DNA from: Pyropia yezoensis
Lineage: Eukaryota; Rhodophyta; Bangiophyceae; Bangiales; Bangiaceae
Assembly: GCA_009829735.1 (NCBI GenBank)
Contig: CM020620.1
Location: 10,785,420 to 10,849,419 of the forward strand
Length of the DNA: 64,000 nucleotides
Direction of reading: 5' to 3'
Position numbers and translations under genes: made by a program. Shown piece after piece: positions 52,698 through 63,120 of the stretch (the first letter of the stretch is position 1; each line of letters begins with the position of its first letter). The notes beneath the pieces are model-generated. The model was not told where the DNA came from and did no database searches. It saw only the letters and a list, made by a program, of their open reading frames with translations.

Positions 52698-53592
52698 CGG
52701 CCGTGGTGGCGGCCGCGACGGCGGCGACAGCGACGACGGCGGGGTCCTTACGCGGGCGCACCTGAACACCGCCCAGCGGGCGGATGCGGTGCAGGCGCTG
52801 AGGGGCCTGGTCGACACCGCCGCCGATGCGGCGGTCGACACCGCCGCCGATGCGGCAGCGGTGCACCCCGGCGGCGGCGGCGGCGGTGGTGGTGGTGGTG
52901 GTGGTGGCGGTGCTGGCGGTTGTGGTGGCGGCGGGTGGGGCGTGCCCCCCTCCCCCCCCCCCCCCCCCACAGTCGCCCTCCTTCTCCCCGCCGTGGCCGT
53001 GCGGCCCGTGCTGTGGGTGGTGACGCGGGCCTTCCTCTTCGGCTTTCCTCCCTAGCGGCTGGGCGGCGCCCAGCTGGATGCCGTCTCCCGCCTCGTCGCG
53101 CGCTCCATTGGGGGCGACGCCGCCGCCGCGGACTGGCTGTGGCAGCAGGTGCGCCGGGGTGGGGACGGAGAGGGGCCGGGGAAGGGCGGGGATACCAGGC
53201 CAACCCCCCTTGACGGGGCGGCGGGGGTGGTGGCCGCGGCATTTGCGGCCTGCCCCGCCCGCCCTGCGGTGCTGGGCGGCAGCGCCCGAAGTGCCGGCGG
53301 GGTGGCGGGTGGCCGCCGCGGACGTGTTGTCGCCACTGGCGGTGGGGGCGGCGGCGGAGCGGGTCGAGTGGGGGTGGGCGGGGAGGGGGTGGCGGGACGC
53401 GCCGCCCCTGTCACTCCCCTCGTCGGGGGCGGGGGCGGGGGCGGGGGCGGGGGCGGGGGTGGGAGTGCCATCGCGTCGGCAGCGGCGGCACACGGGGGGC
53501 CTTGTGGGCCCTCGGGGTGGTGCGGCGGCGCGCTTTCGTTGCTGGGGCACCCCATGCCGCCGGCGCCCCCGGCGTGGGCGCGTGCCCGTGTA
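52698..53592 (+). repeat. segmental duplication block B, copy 2
   Basis: Inverted relative to 15484-16353. It contains a 24-bp tandem duplication (52810-52833, 52834-52857) and a GGGGGC hexanucleotide run near 53424-53463. The hydrophobic 3' extension present at copy 1 is replaced here by unrelated sequence from 53593. Confidence 0.85.
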
Positions 53593-53697
53593 TAGCTCCA
53601 CCACGTCCGCCGCGGTCGTGACGGGGCGGGGGGTGACCCAGACCCCCGCCGCCGTTCCCAGCGTCCCATTCAGCCGCCGCCGCGGCGGCCAGCCGCT

Positions 53698-53898
53698 GGT
53701 GGCCGCGGCGTCGGCGTCTCGGGCGGCCGCTCTCGGGCGCGGCCGCGGCGTGCCATGGCCGGGCGTGCTGCCTCCCCCCGCCGCGGGTGCGTCGCGTGGA
53801 CCGCCGCACCCGCCGCGCCGCGCGGGTGGGCGGCGGCGGGCCGCGGCGGCCGCGGCGGCTGGCCGACCCGCCGGCCCGCCGCGACGGACCTGGTGGGC

Positions 53899-53931
<33 letters not shown>

Positions 53932-55590
53932 CGCGCGGCGCGGTACCGCCGCGAGCGGCTGGTGGTGGTGGCGGCCACCCGGTCGGCGCGGGGGGGTGGC
54001 GGCGGCGGCGGCGGTGGCGGTGGTGGTGGTGGCGGCGGCGGCGGCGGCAGTACCGCGACGCCGCCACGGGCGTCGCCGCCAAAAGCTGCCCGCGTGCTGG
54101 CGGTGCCCAAGAAGCGGCTGGCCGCCGCCGCGGCGGGCGATCCGCTGGCGGTGGAGGCGTGGCTCCGCGCGGCGGGCTACGCCAGGGTGGCGGGTGTGGA
54201 TGAGGCGGGCGTCGGCTCGTTGGCCGGCCCCGTCGTGGTCGCGGCGGCCGTCCTGCACCAGGGGGGCGGGCCGGGAGGCCGCCTGGACCTGTCGGGCGTG
54301 CGGGATAGCAAGGTGATGAGCGCCGCCGCGCGGGCGGCGGTGGTGGCGCGCCTCCCGCCGTCGACCGACGTGGCGGCGGGCGCGGCGGCGCCGCTGACGC
54401 TCATGGGCCGTTGGGCCCTCGGCTCCAACTGTGCCAATGGCGGTGGCGGCGGCGGTGGCGGCGGCGGCGGCGGCGGCGGGGGTGTTGTCCGCTGTGGCGG
54501 CGGGCCCGACGCGGGCGTCGAGTACGCCGTCGCCACCGTGACCGCCGCCGAGGTGGACCGCCTCGGCCCGGCCGCTGCGACGGCGGAGGCCGCGGCGGCG
54601 GCGGCGGCCACGCTGCCTGGTGGCGTGCCGGACGCGATGCTCATCGACGGGGACCCGCCGGGCGGCGGGGCGACGTCAACGTCGACGGCGGCGGCGGCGG
54701 CGGCGGCGGCGGTGGCGAGGGTTCCTCCAGGCGTCAAGGTGGTGACGTACCTGCCCGCCGCGGACCGCCTCGCTGTCGCCGTGTCGCTGGCTTCCATCCT
54801 CGCCACGCACACGCGGGACGCGCTGATGGTCGAGGCCGAGGCGGGGTGGCCCGGGTACGGGTTTGGCACCCACCGGGGGCACCCGACGCGGGCGCACCTG
54901 TCGGCGCTCGCCGCCCGCGGGCCGTGTGCGATCCACCGGCGGTCGTGCAAGCCGGTGAAGCGGGCGGCGGCGTGTCACGGAGGGGCGGCCGGCCGGCAGT
55001 CGACGGCCAAGGGCGCGCCTGGCGGGCGGAAGAAGGGAAAAGGGTCTACCAAGTAGGGTGTGTGTAGAGGAGGCGGCGGCGCGGTCTCCTGCTAGTTTTC
55101 TCTTTTTCTGGGCAGCGCGGTGACGGGGTGTGCGTAGGCCCGACGAGCGGAGGTGAGTGCCAGACAGGAGCGCGATTCATTCATGCCCCCCCGCGAGTGT
55201 CGGCGGGACTGGTGTCGGGCGTGTGTGCCTTTCGACGTTCCAGTCCGTGTATACAAGAAGAGGCAACGGGGGGGACGTGCCGCAGCTTGCTTTCGGTCTG
55301 GGCATGAGCACCACCGCGCTGTATGGCTGAAAGGCGGCCCACGCGCTTGCTGCGTTAGTGACGAGCCGCGTGTGCCCCAGCGCCGGCGGCGGTGGCGGCG
55401 CGTCGGCGGTCCCGTCGCGGGTGGCTGGCTCGTAAGCGGCTACCTTGAAGCGGGCGGAGGTCTGGGTGCAGCGGCTGTATGTGTTGGGCTAGGTGTATAC
55501 CGCAGAGGGGAAGTGGGGGGGGGGGGCAGTGAGTACTGATGTACCTTGACCGATAGGCTTATATTGTTCACATTATATTGATACAATTGT
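53698..55590 (+). repeat. segmental duplication block A, copy 2
   Basis: Direct-orientation copy of 11344-13690 containing the second RNase HII gene. It starts ~105 bp after block B. It lacks the ~490-bp segment found after the gene in copy 1. Confidence 0.85.
53755..55056 (+). CDS. rnhB: ribonuclease HII, copy 2 (longer form)
   Basis: 433 residues. An Arg/Gly/Ala-rich leader of ~130 residues may direct organelle import. The catalytic domain carries the D-E-D-D set at D149 and E150 (AGVDEAGVGS), D298 (MLIDGD) and D355 (HTRDALM), and ends with PGYGFGTHRGHPTRAHL and GPCAIHR. Poly-Gly and poly-Ala runs are inserted between core elements. As in copy 1, the GRG motif is GVG and the HKGY position is HRGH. 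After IHR the protein continues for about 40 residues rich in Lys, Arg and Gly (RSCKPVKRAAACHGG ... GGRKKGKGSTK), which copy 1 has lost. Because this copy retains the full tail, it is the better candidate for the original gene. Confidence 0.88.
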
Positions 55591-55601
55591 ATTTAATGTT
55601 T
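55057..55601. other. RNase HII copy 2 downstream region
   Basis: Matches 13211-13690 of copy 1. A frame open in both copies (55153-55539) shows no domain and is probably non-coding. Confidence 0.4.
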
Positions 55602-55618
55602 ACGCGCTTGACTACGAG
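55602..55618 (+). pseudogene. tRNA-Arg remnant at duplication edge
   Basis: ACGCGCTTGACTACGAG is identical to 13761-13777, the 3' D stem and 5' anticodon arm of the tRNA-Arg gene. The match stops exactly at the anticodon-loop/intron boundary. Acceptor, T arm and the rest are absent. Confidence 0.75.
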
Positions 55619-57081
55619 TTAAACAGGCCAGGAAGGGTAGTTAAAATCTCAGGAAACGCTTTCTCAATACTACACGTCCTAAGAGATGAAGTCCAATCGG
55701 ACTAGTCTCATCTAAGTCAAGTCCATGACGAAGAGAGGTGCTTACAAGGCATCCTGTCCATTGATCTATTTACTCTCAACCTGACGCATGCTGGATGCTC
55801 GTACCGCCTCGCCTGCAACATCTCGCCGGATCTGAACCTGACGAATGCCCGAGCCCGGAACGCCCGGGTGTCTGATCTACATATGCGCGTCCCGCCGCGT
55901 TCGGACAGCCCGGCGTCGAGTCGGGGCGTTTCTCGGGAGCGCATTCGGGACGTTCTGTGCAACCGAACCGTCAGTGCTGGATTTGTGGCATCATTACCGC
56001 ATTTTTACATCAGAGATGCTCCCCAGGACAGAATACGTCATGTTCTCTGTTTTGGTGCACTCTATCATACGGCATTCCGTTTTCGATTCGTTGTCTCATT
56101 GAGAGGGTTTCCTGGGCGTTTCCTGGCCAGCAATGTGTATTTTCTGGGCCAAATAACCAGCATAAAAACCGGGTTATTGTCCGCAGGAAACGGTCCGCGG
56201 GCGACGCCGCCGACGCGGTGCCGGCCGCGATCGCCAGCTCAGGCTTCAAGTCGCGCACCAGCTGGCACCGCGTGACGGCGTGGCGGCAGCGGTGGCTGTG
56301 GAGGCGGAGGCGGCAACAGAGTCGGCTACGGGGCCGTCTGTTTCGTCAAAGCACGACGCCATCATCCCGTCTGTCGCTCTGGAGCCCCCCTGTAGCGTAA
56401 TGGAACCCAGGTTCCCGAAACCTCAAACCACAAACACTCACACAGAGTCCACAGTCCGGAGTCCAAGAAGGAACAGGTAAGAGCCCTTGCTGATCCACTC
56501 GCCCGCCACGATACGAGGCAAAGGTAAACAGGACAAAAGCCCGAGGGAGAAGGAACCCAAAGCACTGTTGATTTCACAAGATGGCCCCGGGGAGAACCCC
56601 GGAGCACCCCTCAAGAATCTCCCCCCCTGGCCCCTCCAGGGGCCCAGAGCGAGGGCCCTGGAGGGCGCCCCGAGCGGGCCAAGTGCCAACAAGGCACCGG
56701 CCGCTCAACGGGCCAACACACGAAAAGCAAGCGAAATCCCCCCACACACAAATGTCAATCCCCCAAAAAAACCCAGTGGGAAAAAGGGGAAAGACACGAA
56801 ATCACGCAAGGAAAACAAATGCGAAAAATCAAACAATTAACCCGAAGGTCAGTATGCCCCCAACCGGGCAAGTCCTCCGCTCCGGGGGACCAATCAGGGC
56901 ACCGGGCGTGTCGCCACTGCCCCGGGCCACCGATGCAGGGATCCCAAGCCAGCGCGTGGTTCCACGTAACGCTGCCAGCCGGGTCCCAAGTCAGCCTCCC
57001 GGGTCCCAACGGTATCTGAGGGCCACAACGCCAGACCCACTCCCCCATATCCCCTTGGCAAGGGCGGCGACAGGTGGCGCC
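55619..57081. other. no gene recognised
   Basis: Ordinary-composition DNA with short open frames on both strands, none with recognisable content. Confidence 0.45.
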
Positions 57082-57205
57082 TGTCACATGGAAAAGCGAG
57101 GGTGACCTGAACTGCGTCAAGTAGCACGTCCATGGTGTAAAAGTTCGAAAACCAGCTTCGGCCTGGCCGCAAGACCCCATCCACGTGGGTGCACGGGACG
57201 CCCCC

Positions 57206-57239
<34 letters not shown>
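57082..57239 (+). repeat. dispersed repeat ending in poly-C, copy 2
   Basis: Second copy of the repeat at 51561-51713, here followed by 33 C (57207-57239). What follows the C run differs between the copies, so the C tract marks the end of the repeated unit. Confidence 0.9.
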
Positions 57240-57243
<4 letters not shown>

Positions 57244-57900
57244 GGCGGCGACCACGGTGACGGCGGCGCCCAGGTCGGCCGCCCCCGCGACGGCGCCCTC
57301 CAGAGCGGCAGCCGTGGCAGCCACCGCCGGCCCCTCGGGCGCGGCGGCGACGGCGGCTATCCCCAGAGCCGCCGCGGCGCGACCCTCGCGATCGCCGCCC
57401 GCACCGCCGGCGTCGACACAGCCGACAAGTGGCCTAACGCGGAGGCGGCAGCCGCGGCCGCCCCGCTTGGGGAGGTCACCCACGCGGCGAGCGGCAGCCG
57501 CGGGGCGGGCGGGGATCTCCCCCTCGCCGCCGGCACCATCACAACCCCCGTCTCGGCTGCGGTGGCGGACAGCACCGCCAGCCCCAGCACCGCAGCCGCT
57601 CTTGAAGGAAGAACAGAAAAGCGGAGGAAGGAGGCGGTCTCGGCGCCCGCCGCCGCAGCCTCGCGCGCCCGCGCGTGGAGGCCGTCAGGGCCGAACAGGC
57701 GCACAAGGATGGAGCGGCGGCCAACCCCCCCCCCCCCCCCCCCCCGCCTCCCCCTCCCCCGGCTGGCGGCCGTGCCAGGTGGCTTGCGCAGCACGTCGGG
57801 GGCGCGCCAGGCAAGACCGCCACGACGGTCACGCGGCAGGCCCCGCCGGCGGTCGGGCTGTCGATCAGGGCAACTCCCCCGCCACCCGTGGTAGACGGGT
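57240..57900. other. GC-rich low-complexity stretch
   Basis: Open frames on both strands, with an 18-20 C run near 57725-57742. One plus-strand frame gives a somewhat protein-like Ala-rich translation but no family is recognised. The left end of E3 must lie at or after this stretch; no 5' LTR is visible. Confidence 0.35.
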
Positions 57901-59918
57901 ATGATGGGGCCTCCCCTCCCCGGCGCGGGCAGCCAGCACCCCCCCCGACCGACCCTACGGACATTCCGTCGCGGACGCCCTTGGCGGGCACGCCCGGCGG
58001 CATTGCGGCCTGCCGGCAGGCCACCGAACCCCAGCGGCACGTCCGCCCAACCCGCCCCTCCCTCCGCTCGGCATATCCATCCCGCTCATCCTCTCCCTCG
58101 TCGTTCAACGCCCCCCCTTGCCCGTTTGGACCTGCCTCCAGGTGGAGTGCCAGGCGCCGGTGAGGCTCCCGGCCTGGCAAAAGCCACTCCAGGCGCGAAC
58201 CCTGATGGGAAGGCAGCCCACGGCTTCGGCGACCGCTCTACGTTTACCTCCCGTGAGTGCGGGGCCTGGGCCTCACCCACGGGGGGGGGTACGTTTGCAT
58301 CGCCCATCCAGGACCGTATGGCTACGGATGACTAGAGGCGCCCCTTTGGGGGGCGTACCTGCTGTGGGGGGGTCGTCCTCCACGGTTATGGAGACGGTTC
58401 CTCTGGCGGCTTTCCGCCAGATGTTGACTGAGGTGGTGTCACCAATTTCTGCTCGACTCGAAAAGGTCGAGGGTTCAATCTCTCGATCTGGTCGGCGGAC
58501 TCGCCGCCGACCCCACGGTCATTCGCAGACCTCTTCCTCTTCAGAGGCAAGTGATCTCGATCCTGAGAGGCGTGGGGCGAGGCGCTTAAGCGCTTCGACC
58601 CACCGCCGGGTGGCCCGAGTGCTATGCTGCGGACGTGACGGGGAACCGGAGCGGGTTATCCCGCTCAAGATAATACCCGATGATGATACCTTTAAAGGCA
58701 TCCTAGATTGCGAGTCTTATGCACTCGCCAACAAGAGCGTACGCTATGATGATGAGATGGCTCACGGCTTAGGCCGGAAGCGCAAAGAGATATCCCTCAC
58801 GTTTGGGCGTGACGCCCTCTGGGACGGGACCCCCCCTCTGGGGGTGTTCGAATTCCTAAATCGCTTCCGTGAGGCTAGCGATGACAACGACCTCTCAGAA
58901 GGTCGGGCTATGTACCTCCTTCCGGAGTTTACTAAAGGGAAACTTAAGAAGGAGCTCCACTTCTTTATCCCCTCTAAGGCGGGGGGACGAGCGGGAGAGG
59001 TCACGTCGTACTTGGAGCCGGATAACTAGCTCCTCCGCAGTTATGCGGGTGAGGAAATAATATCATCCCAAGAGGCAGCGTTTAACAACGTTGCCCAACA
59101 AGAGGACGAAATTGAGGGCGCCTTTTACCGTCGCGTCCGCGACGCAAATGCGCTCCGCGGGTATATACATACTGCAAGCCAGCTTAAGGGCCGCTTTATG
59201 CAAGGGGTCTGGTGGGAGGTACGGACTGATGTCCGTGAATTTAATACACCAGACACGCCTTTAGAGGCGTTCTTACGATATGCTCAGCGCAAAGGCGACA
59301 TATGTCGCCGGCGCAAGGAAGAGCTGCGGGCCCAATGGTCCGCAGACGCCGCAGAGCCTCGGGTTCGGCGCAATGTCTCTACAGGCATTGCCGCGGGGGT
59401 GGCTACTACCCCCAGCGGATCGTCCGTACCGTCCTTGTACGGGGGGAAGGCCAAATTTGGCTCTGAAGTGAAGTCCCCGACTGATAAACCGGGGAGGGAG
59501 CGTTTAAACCGCTACCCCTGCTTGGCTTGTAATAGCCATGAGCATTTTACGCGCCACAGTCCCGACCTTAGTGTCGAGACGCGGGCCAAGTTTGAGAAAG
59601 CTCGTAAGGAGCGCGCACGAGTTGAGGGCCGTATTCCGCGGAGTACGGCGATGACAGCGCAGCCCTTAGCGGTTGACACTGAGGGGGGGCCCTCTGGCGC
59701 CCCTGAAGGGGGTCCTGGCCCCCAGGGGAATACCGAAACCGATGGGGTGACCCTGTGGCGCGACGCTAAGTTGTGGGACATCACCCTCTCACAATACGTA
59801 TCCGTCGCAGAGACTGAACGGGAGTGGGCTCGGGTCGACCGCCAGCCAGCGTTCGTCCTGGGGCTTAAGATGCAGTCCGGGCCTCAGGGATGGAAAAAAA
59901 CACCTGGGGAACTACCAG

Positions 59919-59955
<37 letters not shown>

Positions 59956-60022
59956 ACTGTCCCTATCTACTATCTTGCGAGACCACAGCCAAAGGAACGG
60001 GCTTGGAAGAATCAGCGGGTAA
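57901..60022 (+). pseudogene. gag: E3 gag, frameshifted and interrupted
   Basis: The N-terminal Pro/Gly-rich part (57901-58335) is in a different frame from the rest, so there is a frameshift near 58330. The main frame (58118-60022) follows E1 gag closely: FKGILDCESYALANKSVRYD against FKDVFDCETYGLVNKSLTYS, and WDGTPPLGVFEFLNRFREA against WDGTPPLKVFQFLRKFAKA. A TAG at 59027-59029 replaces the Trp of the NWILRLYAD segment. The zinc knuckle CLACNSHEHFTRHS has lost its last Cys (Ser instead). The protein can no longer be made in full. It is most closely related to E1 among the elements here. Confidence 0.85.
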
Positions 60023-61040
60023 AGAAGACCCTTGTTGAGCTTGACTCTAGTCCGATCTTGTGAGATGAGTTGGGAGGTGTCGTCTAAGAGGGAGGGGCAA
60101 CTCGACCGTGAAATGCCTCTACTCCCAAGCTTGTTTTACACACTCCGGCGAGCAGGCATGGGTGGTAACACCCTTTTTCTAGGATTAACACCTCTTCGGG
60201 GGTGGACCTGCGCGGAGGAGATTGTCAGGTGGGGAGTTTGGCTGGGGCGGCACATTTGTTAAAAGATAACGCAGGTGTCCAAAGAAGAGCTTAGCGAGAA
60301 CAGAAAGCTCACGTAGAACAAAATGGTAAAAGCTCATTTGATTTTGATTTTCAGTACGAATACAAACTGTGAAAGCATGGCCTATCGATCCTTTTGACCT
60401 TCAAGGTTTGAAGCAAGAGGTGTCAGAAAAGTTAACACGCGTTGCGGTAGCTTTTAAGAGTGGACTCAAAGTGTTCCGCTAGTCCCCCCTCGGACCGCCA
60501 CTTACAAAAAGCCTTGGGATGGGGCGACGCTGTCAAATTGCGGGGAGAGCGCCGCGAGGGTCGGCGACGACGGCGAGGAGGCGAGTATGCCCGGCTCGCA
60601 CGACGTTTGCCACGCCCAAGTGGGGCTGGCTGGGGCATAATAGCCCCGATGCGAGCCAACTCGGCCGTCATAAACCCCGCCACCGACTCGCAACTCGCGG
60701 TCGCCACCGCAGTACGAACACGGTCCTCAAGTTTGTAGCATCCCTGGCCCCGACTTGGCGCCGACCCGGGACTACAACCAGAGGGCACCAGGTGCCAGAA
60801 CACGCCCGCCGTGTGCTGATGGTTGGCGGCCGTGGCCCGTGCCCGGCACTGGAATGCGGTGGACTACGCTATCCACACGTGAGAGAGGGATTTCTGATGG
60901 GTTTTTGCATACTTGTGAGGGACTTGATTTGAGAGAATTTGAGTGTGAGATTAGTGAGTGGGAATAGAATTCGTAGTGATAGTGGCCCCCGACCTGACGA
61001 GGTTAGACTCGGGTCGGGGCCACTCGGGGGTATGGGGGGG
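60023..61040. other. E3 interior without recognisable pol; hairpin
   Basis: I find no RT, RNase H or integrase motif in any frame, so pol has been deleted or replaced. At 60981-61024 a long hairpin (AGTGGCCCCCGACC with GGTCGGGGCCACT, one bulged C) lies 17 bp beyond the aORF stop. Confidence 0.55.
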
Positions 61041-62783
61041 CTACCTGGCCAACGTGCCGAGGCTCTCCCTGATGCACGTTAAGAGGGACAGCGAGGCGCC
61101 CTTGGCCCGCGCCCTCAGGAAAAAGACAACTGCGCGTTTGCTTTCCTCTTCCCCGTGTGCACTACCGTGCGTATCTGTTTGCTCTGCGAGCAGGCACGTG
61201 AGGCAACAGGCATACCACTCTCGTAGTTCCCCTTTCTGTGTTACCTGTCCCTTTCCCCCGAGGGATATTGACACGTGTCTGAGAGGATCGAGTTTTATAC
61301 CACAAAGTTGAGGAGTCTCGGAAGTTTGAAGGGTTGCGGTCGACGCGGCCAACCAAGAAATGGTGCGCACCAACGTGGTGATCATCATCTCTGAGGTTAG
61401 AGGCGCGGGCGGCAGCACCAACTTGGGGTATACCGTCAGGAGGGTGGCCCCCAAGTTGGGGGACACCGGGGTGGACGACTCAACGGCTACGCTAACCGGG
61501 ATGTCCCCGTGTGGCTGGTAGGGGACAGGAGGAAGTGGAGGGGCACGCCGAGGTGGCGGTGCCCGGGTGTAAATGCGACCCCGACTTGGGGCCCCCGCAG
61601 TGGGTTGAGTCATACGGTCATCATGTGAGGGCACGGCCATAACTATGGCCTTGTCCGGGGGTGGCGCAGTGTGGCGATCCACTCCCGGGGCATACGGGTA
61701 GTCCCCGATGCCCAACCCCTCTCGTAGGACCACACGGCCGTCGTGAAGTTCACGAGCGACCCATACGAACTGGCGAAGTGCGCCATCGTCCTTGGGCCCA
61801 CGAGTGGGGCGGCGCAACTTGTGCTCGATGCTCTCCCACTCGATAAACTTGTGGAGGCGGAGCATCTCCTCAAGTAGAGTGAGTTGTCCTGATGAGCACC
61901 CCTCAGCAACTAGCTGAGGGGTGAGCTGTTCCAAACCTTGGATAAGCCGGAGGAGGAGATGCCGGAGCATCCCCCGCCGCTGAACACAAGACACCCAGGT
62001 CGACATGACCTCAAGGAGCCACTGGGTAGCCAACATGGCCCACACCAGATGATCCGGGCTAGCCGTCAACATGACGGAGCCGAAGTGGTCAAGCAACCGT
62101 GGCAGCAACGCCGGGAACCCATACGGGACCTCAACTTGAGGCCACCACTCGGGCTTCTTCGGATAGTACTGCTCCTTACTGGCAGCAGACTGCTGAGGAA
62201 ACTCAAGTTGAGCCGAGGTCACCAAGTAGGGACCTCGCCGGAAGTCCTTCTCCATCCGCACATCAAAGTGATGAGTGTGCGGATCGGCCTCATGAAGGTA
62301 CGGGGGGCGAGCTGCCACCGCGTCCCAAGTAAAAATCGGCAAGTCGCCGGGACCCGGGATAGTTCCCCCGCGGTCCACCATGGCCTTGGCCCGCTGTACG
62401 TCTTCGACTTCCTCATCCTCCATGATGGCAAACTGGTCCGTCCTGAAGCCGGCCGGGAATCCGGCCCTACGGGGATACTTCTCCCGTAGGCGGTCCCATG
62501 CCCGACCCATCGCTGGGCCAAGTCGGCCACAGCGAAAAACAGTCAACCCCTCCTCATACAGAGGCCAAGCGGGGTAGAACCACCGCCCCAAGGCCTCGCG
62601 CGGGACAACTTGTCCCGCCTCCGGGGGAGATCCCGCCGTCAACCCAAAGCCGGGTGACGCGGGAGTCCCATCCCCCGGAGCGATCGCGGAGCCCCCGCCG
62701 GAAGTCCCGGCGGGCGCTGCACCGTAGGAGGTGTCCTCCATACGTTCATCGAGAGAGTCCGTCTCCACCCCCGGGGTCGCCAT
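61041..62783 (-). CDS. E3 antisense ORF (aORF), function unknown
   Basis: 580 residues from an ATG in a good context (GAGAGCCATGGCG; the frame is open to 62954 upstream). The N-terminal ~80 residues are acidic and Gly/Pro-rich. The globular middle (~210-370) is homologous to the E1 aORF: WWPQVEVPYGFPALLPRLLD, AMLATQWLLEVMSTWV, RRGMLRHLL, MLRLHKFIEWESIEHKLRR and VVLREGLGIGDYPYAPGVD have direct counterparts in the same order. The C-terminal part after a Pro-rich linker has a helical stretch (MMITTLVRTISWLAASTA), as in E1, then a tail that looks unconserved. The frame has no stop although gag of the same element is broken and pol is gone, which is notable. No enzymatic motif recognised. Confidence 0.8.
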   Translation of the reverse strand: MATPGVETDSLDERMEDTSYGAAPAGTSGGGSAIAPGDGTPASPGFGLTAGSPPEAGQVVPREALGRWFYPAWPLYEEGLTVFRCGRLGPAMGRAWDRLREKYPRRAGFPAGFRTDQFAIMEDEEVEDVQRAKAMVDRGGTIPGPGDLPIFTWDAVAARPPYLHEADPHTHHFDVRMEKDFRRGPYLVTSAQLEFPQQSAASKEQYYPKKPEWWPQVEVPYGFPALLPRLLDHFGSVMLTASPDHLVWAMLATQWLLEVMSTWVSCVQRRGMLRHLLLRLIQGLEQLTPQLVAEGCSSGQLTLLEEMLRLHKFIEWESIEHKLRRPTRGPKDDGALRQFVWVARELHDGRVVLREGLGIGDYPYAPGVDRHTAPPPDKAIVMAVPSHDDRMTQPTAGAPSRGRIYTRAPPPRRAPPLPPVPYQPHGDIPVSVAVESSTPVSPNLGATLLTVYPKLVLPPAPLTSEMMITTLVRTISWLAASTATLQTSETPQLCGIKLDPLRHVSISLGGKGQVTQKGELREWYACCLTCLLAEQTDTHGSAHGEEESKRAVVFFLRARAKGASLSLLTCIRESLGTLAR

Positions 62784-63102
62784 GGCTCTCCCCGAGTTGG
62801 GGAGAGACGCCCTGGTTACATCGGCACGAGACCCGCCTCGAGTTGAGGGGGACTCGGATCGTGGGTAGACGGGTGGCCTCCCCAGCGTGGGGCGGCCCAG
62901 GGGAAGGTGAAGGAGATGTGGTGGTGGTGGTGAAGTGAGAACCGGGGAGAGCAAGCTGCCGAGTGGGCAAGCTTGAGGAGAGGGGCGGTCAACGTGACCG
63001 CCTCCACATCCGCGTTACGTACTCAAGGGGGGACAGCAAGTCGCGCCCCCACGCCGAGACGTGCGTTTACGCACCCCCTCACAGGGCCGACCGGGTCGAT
63101 CG

Positions 63103-63120
63103 GAACTGAGGAGAGGGGAG
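63103..63120 (+). promoter_or_regulatory. E3 polypurine tract
   Basis: GAGGAGAGGGGAG directly precedes the LTR on the plus strand, consistent with E3 gag being on the plus strand. Confidence 0.75.
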
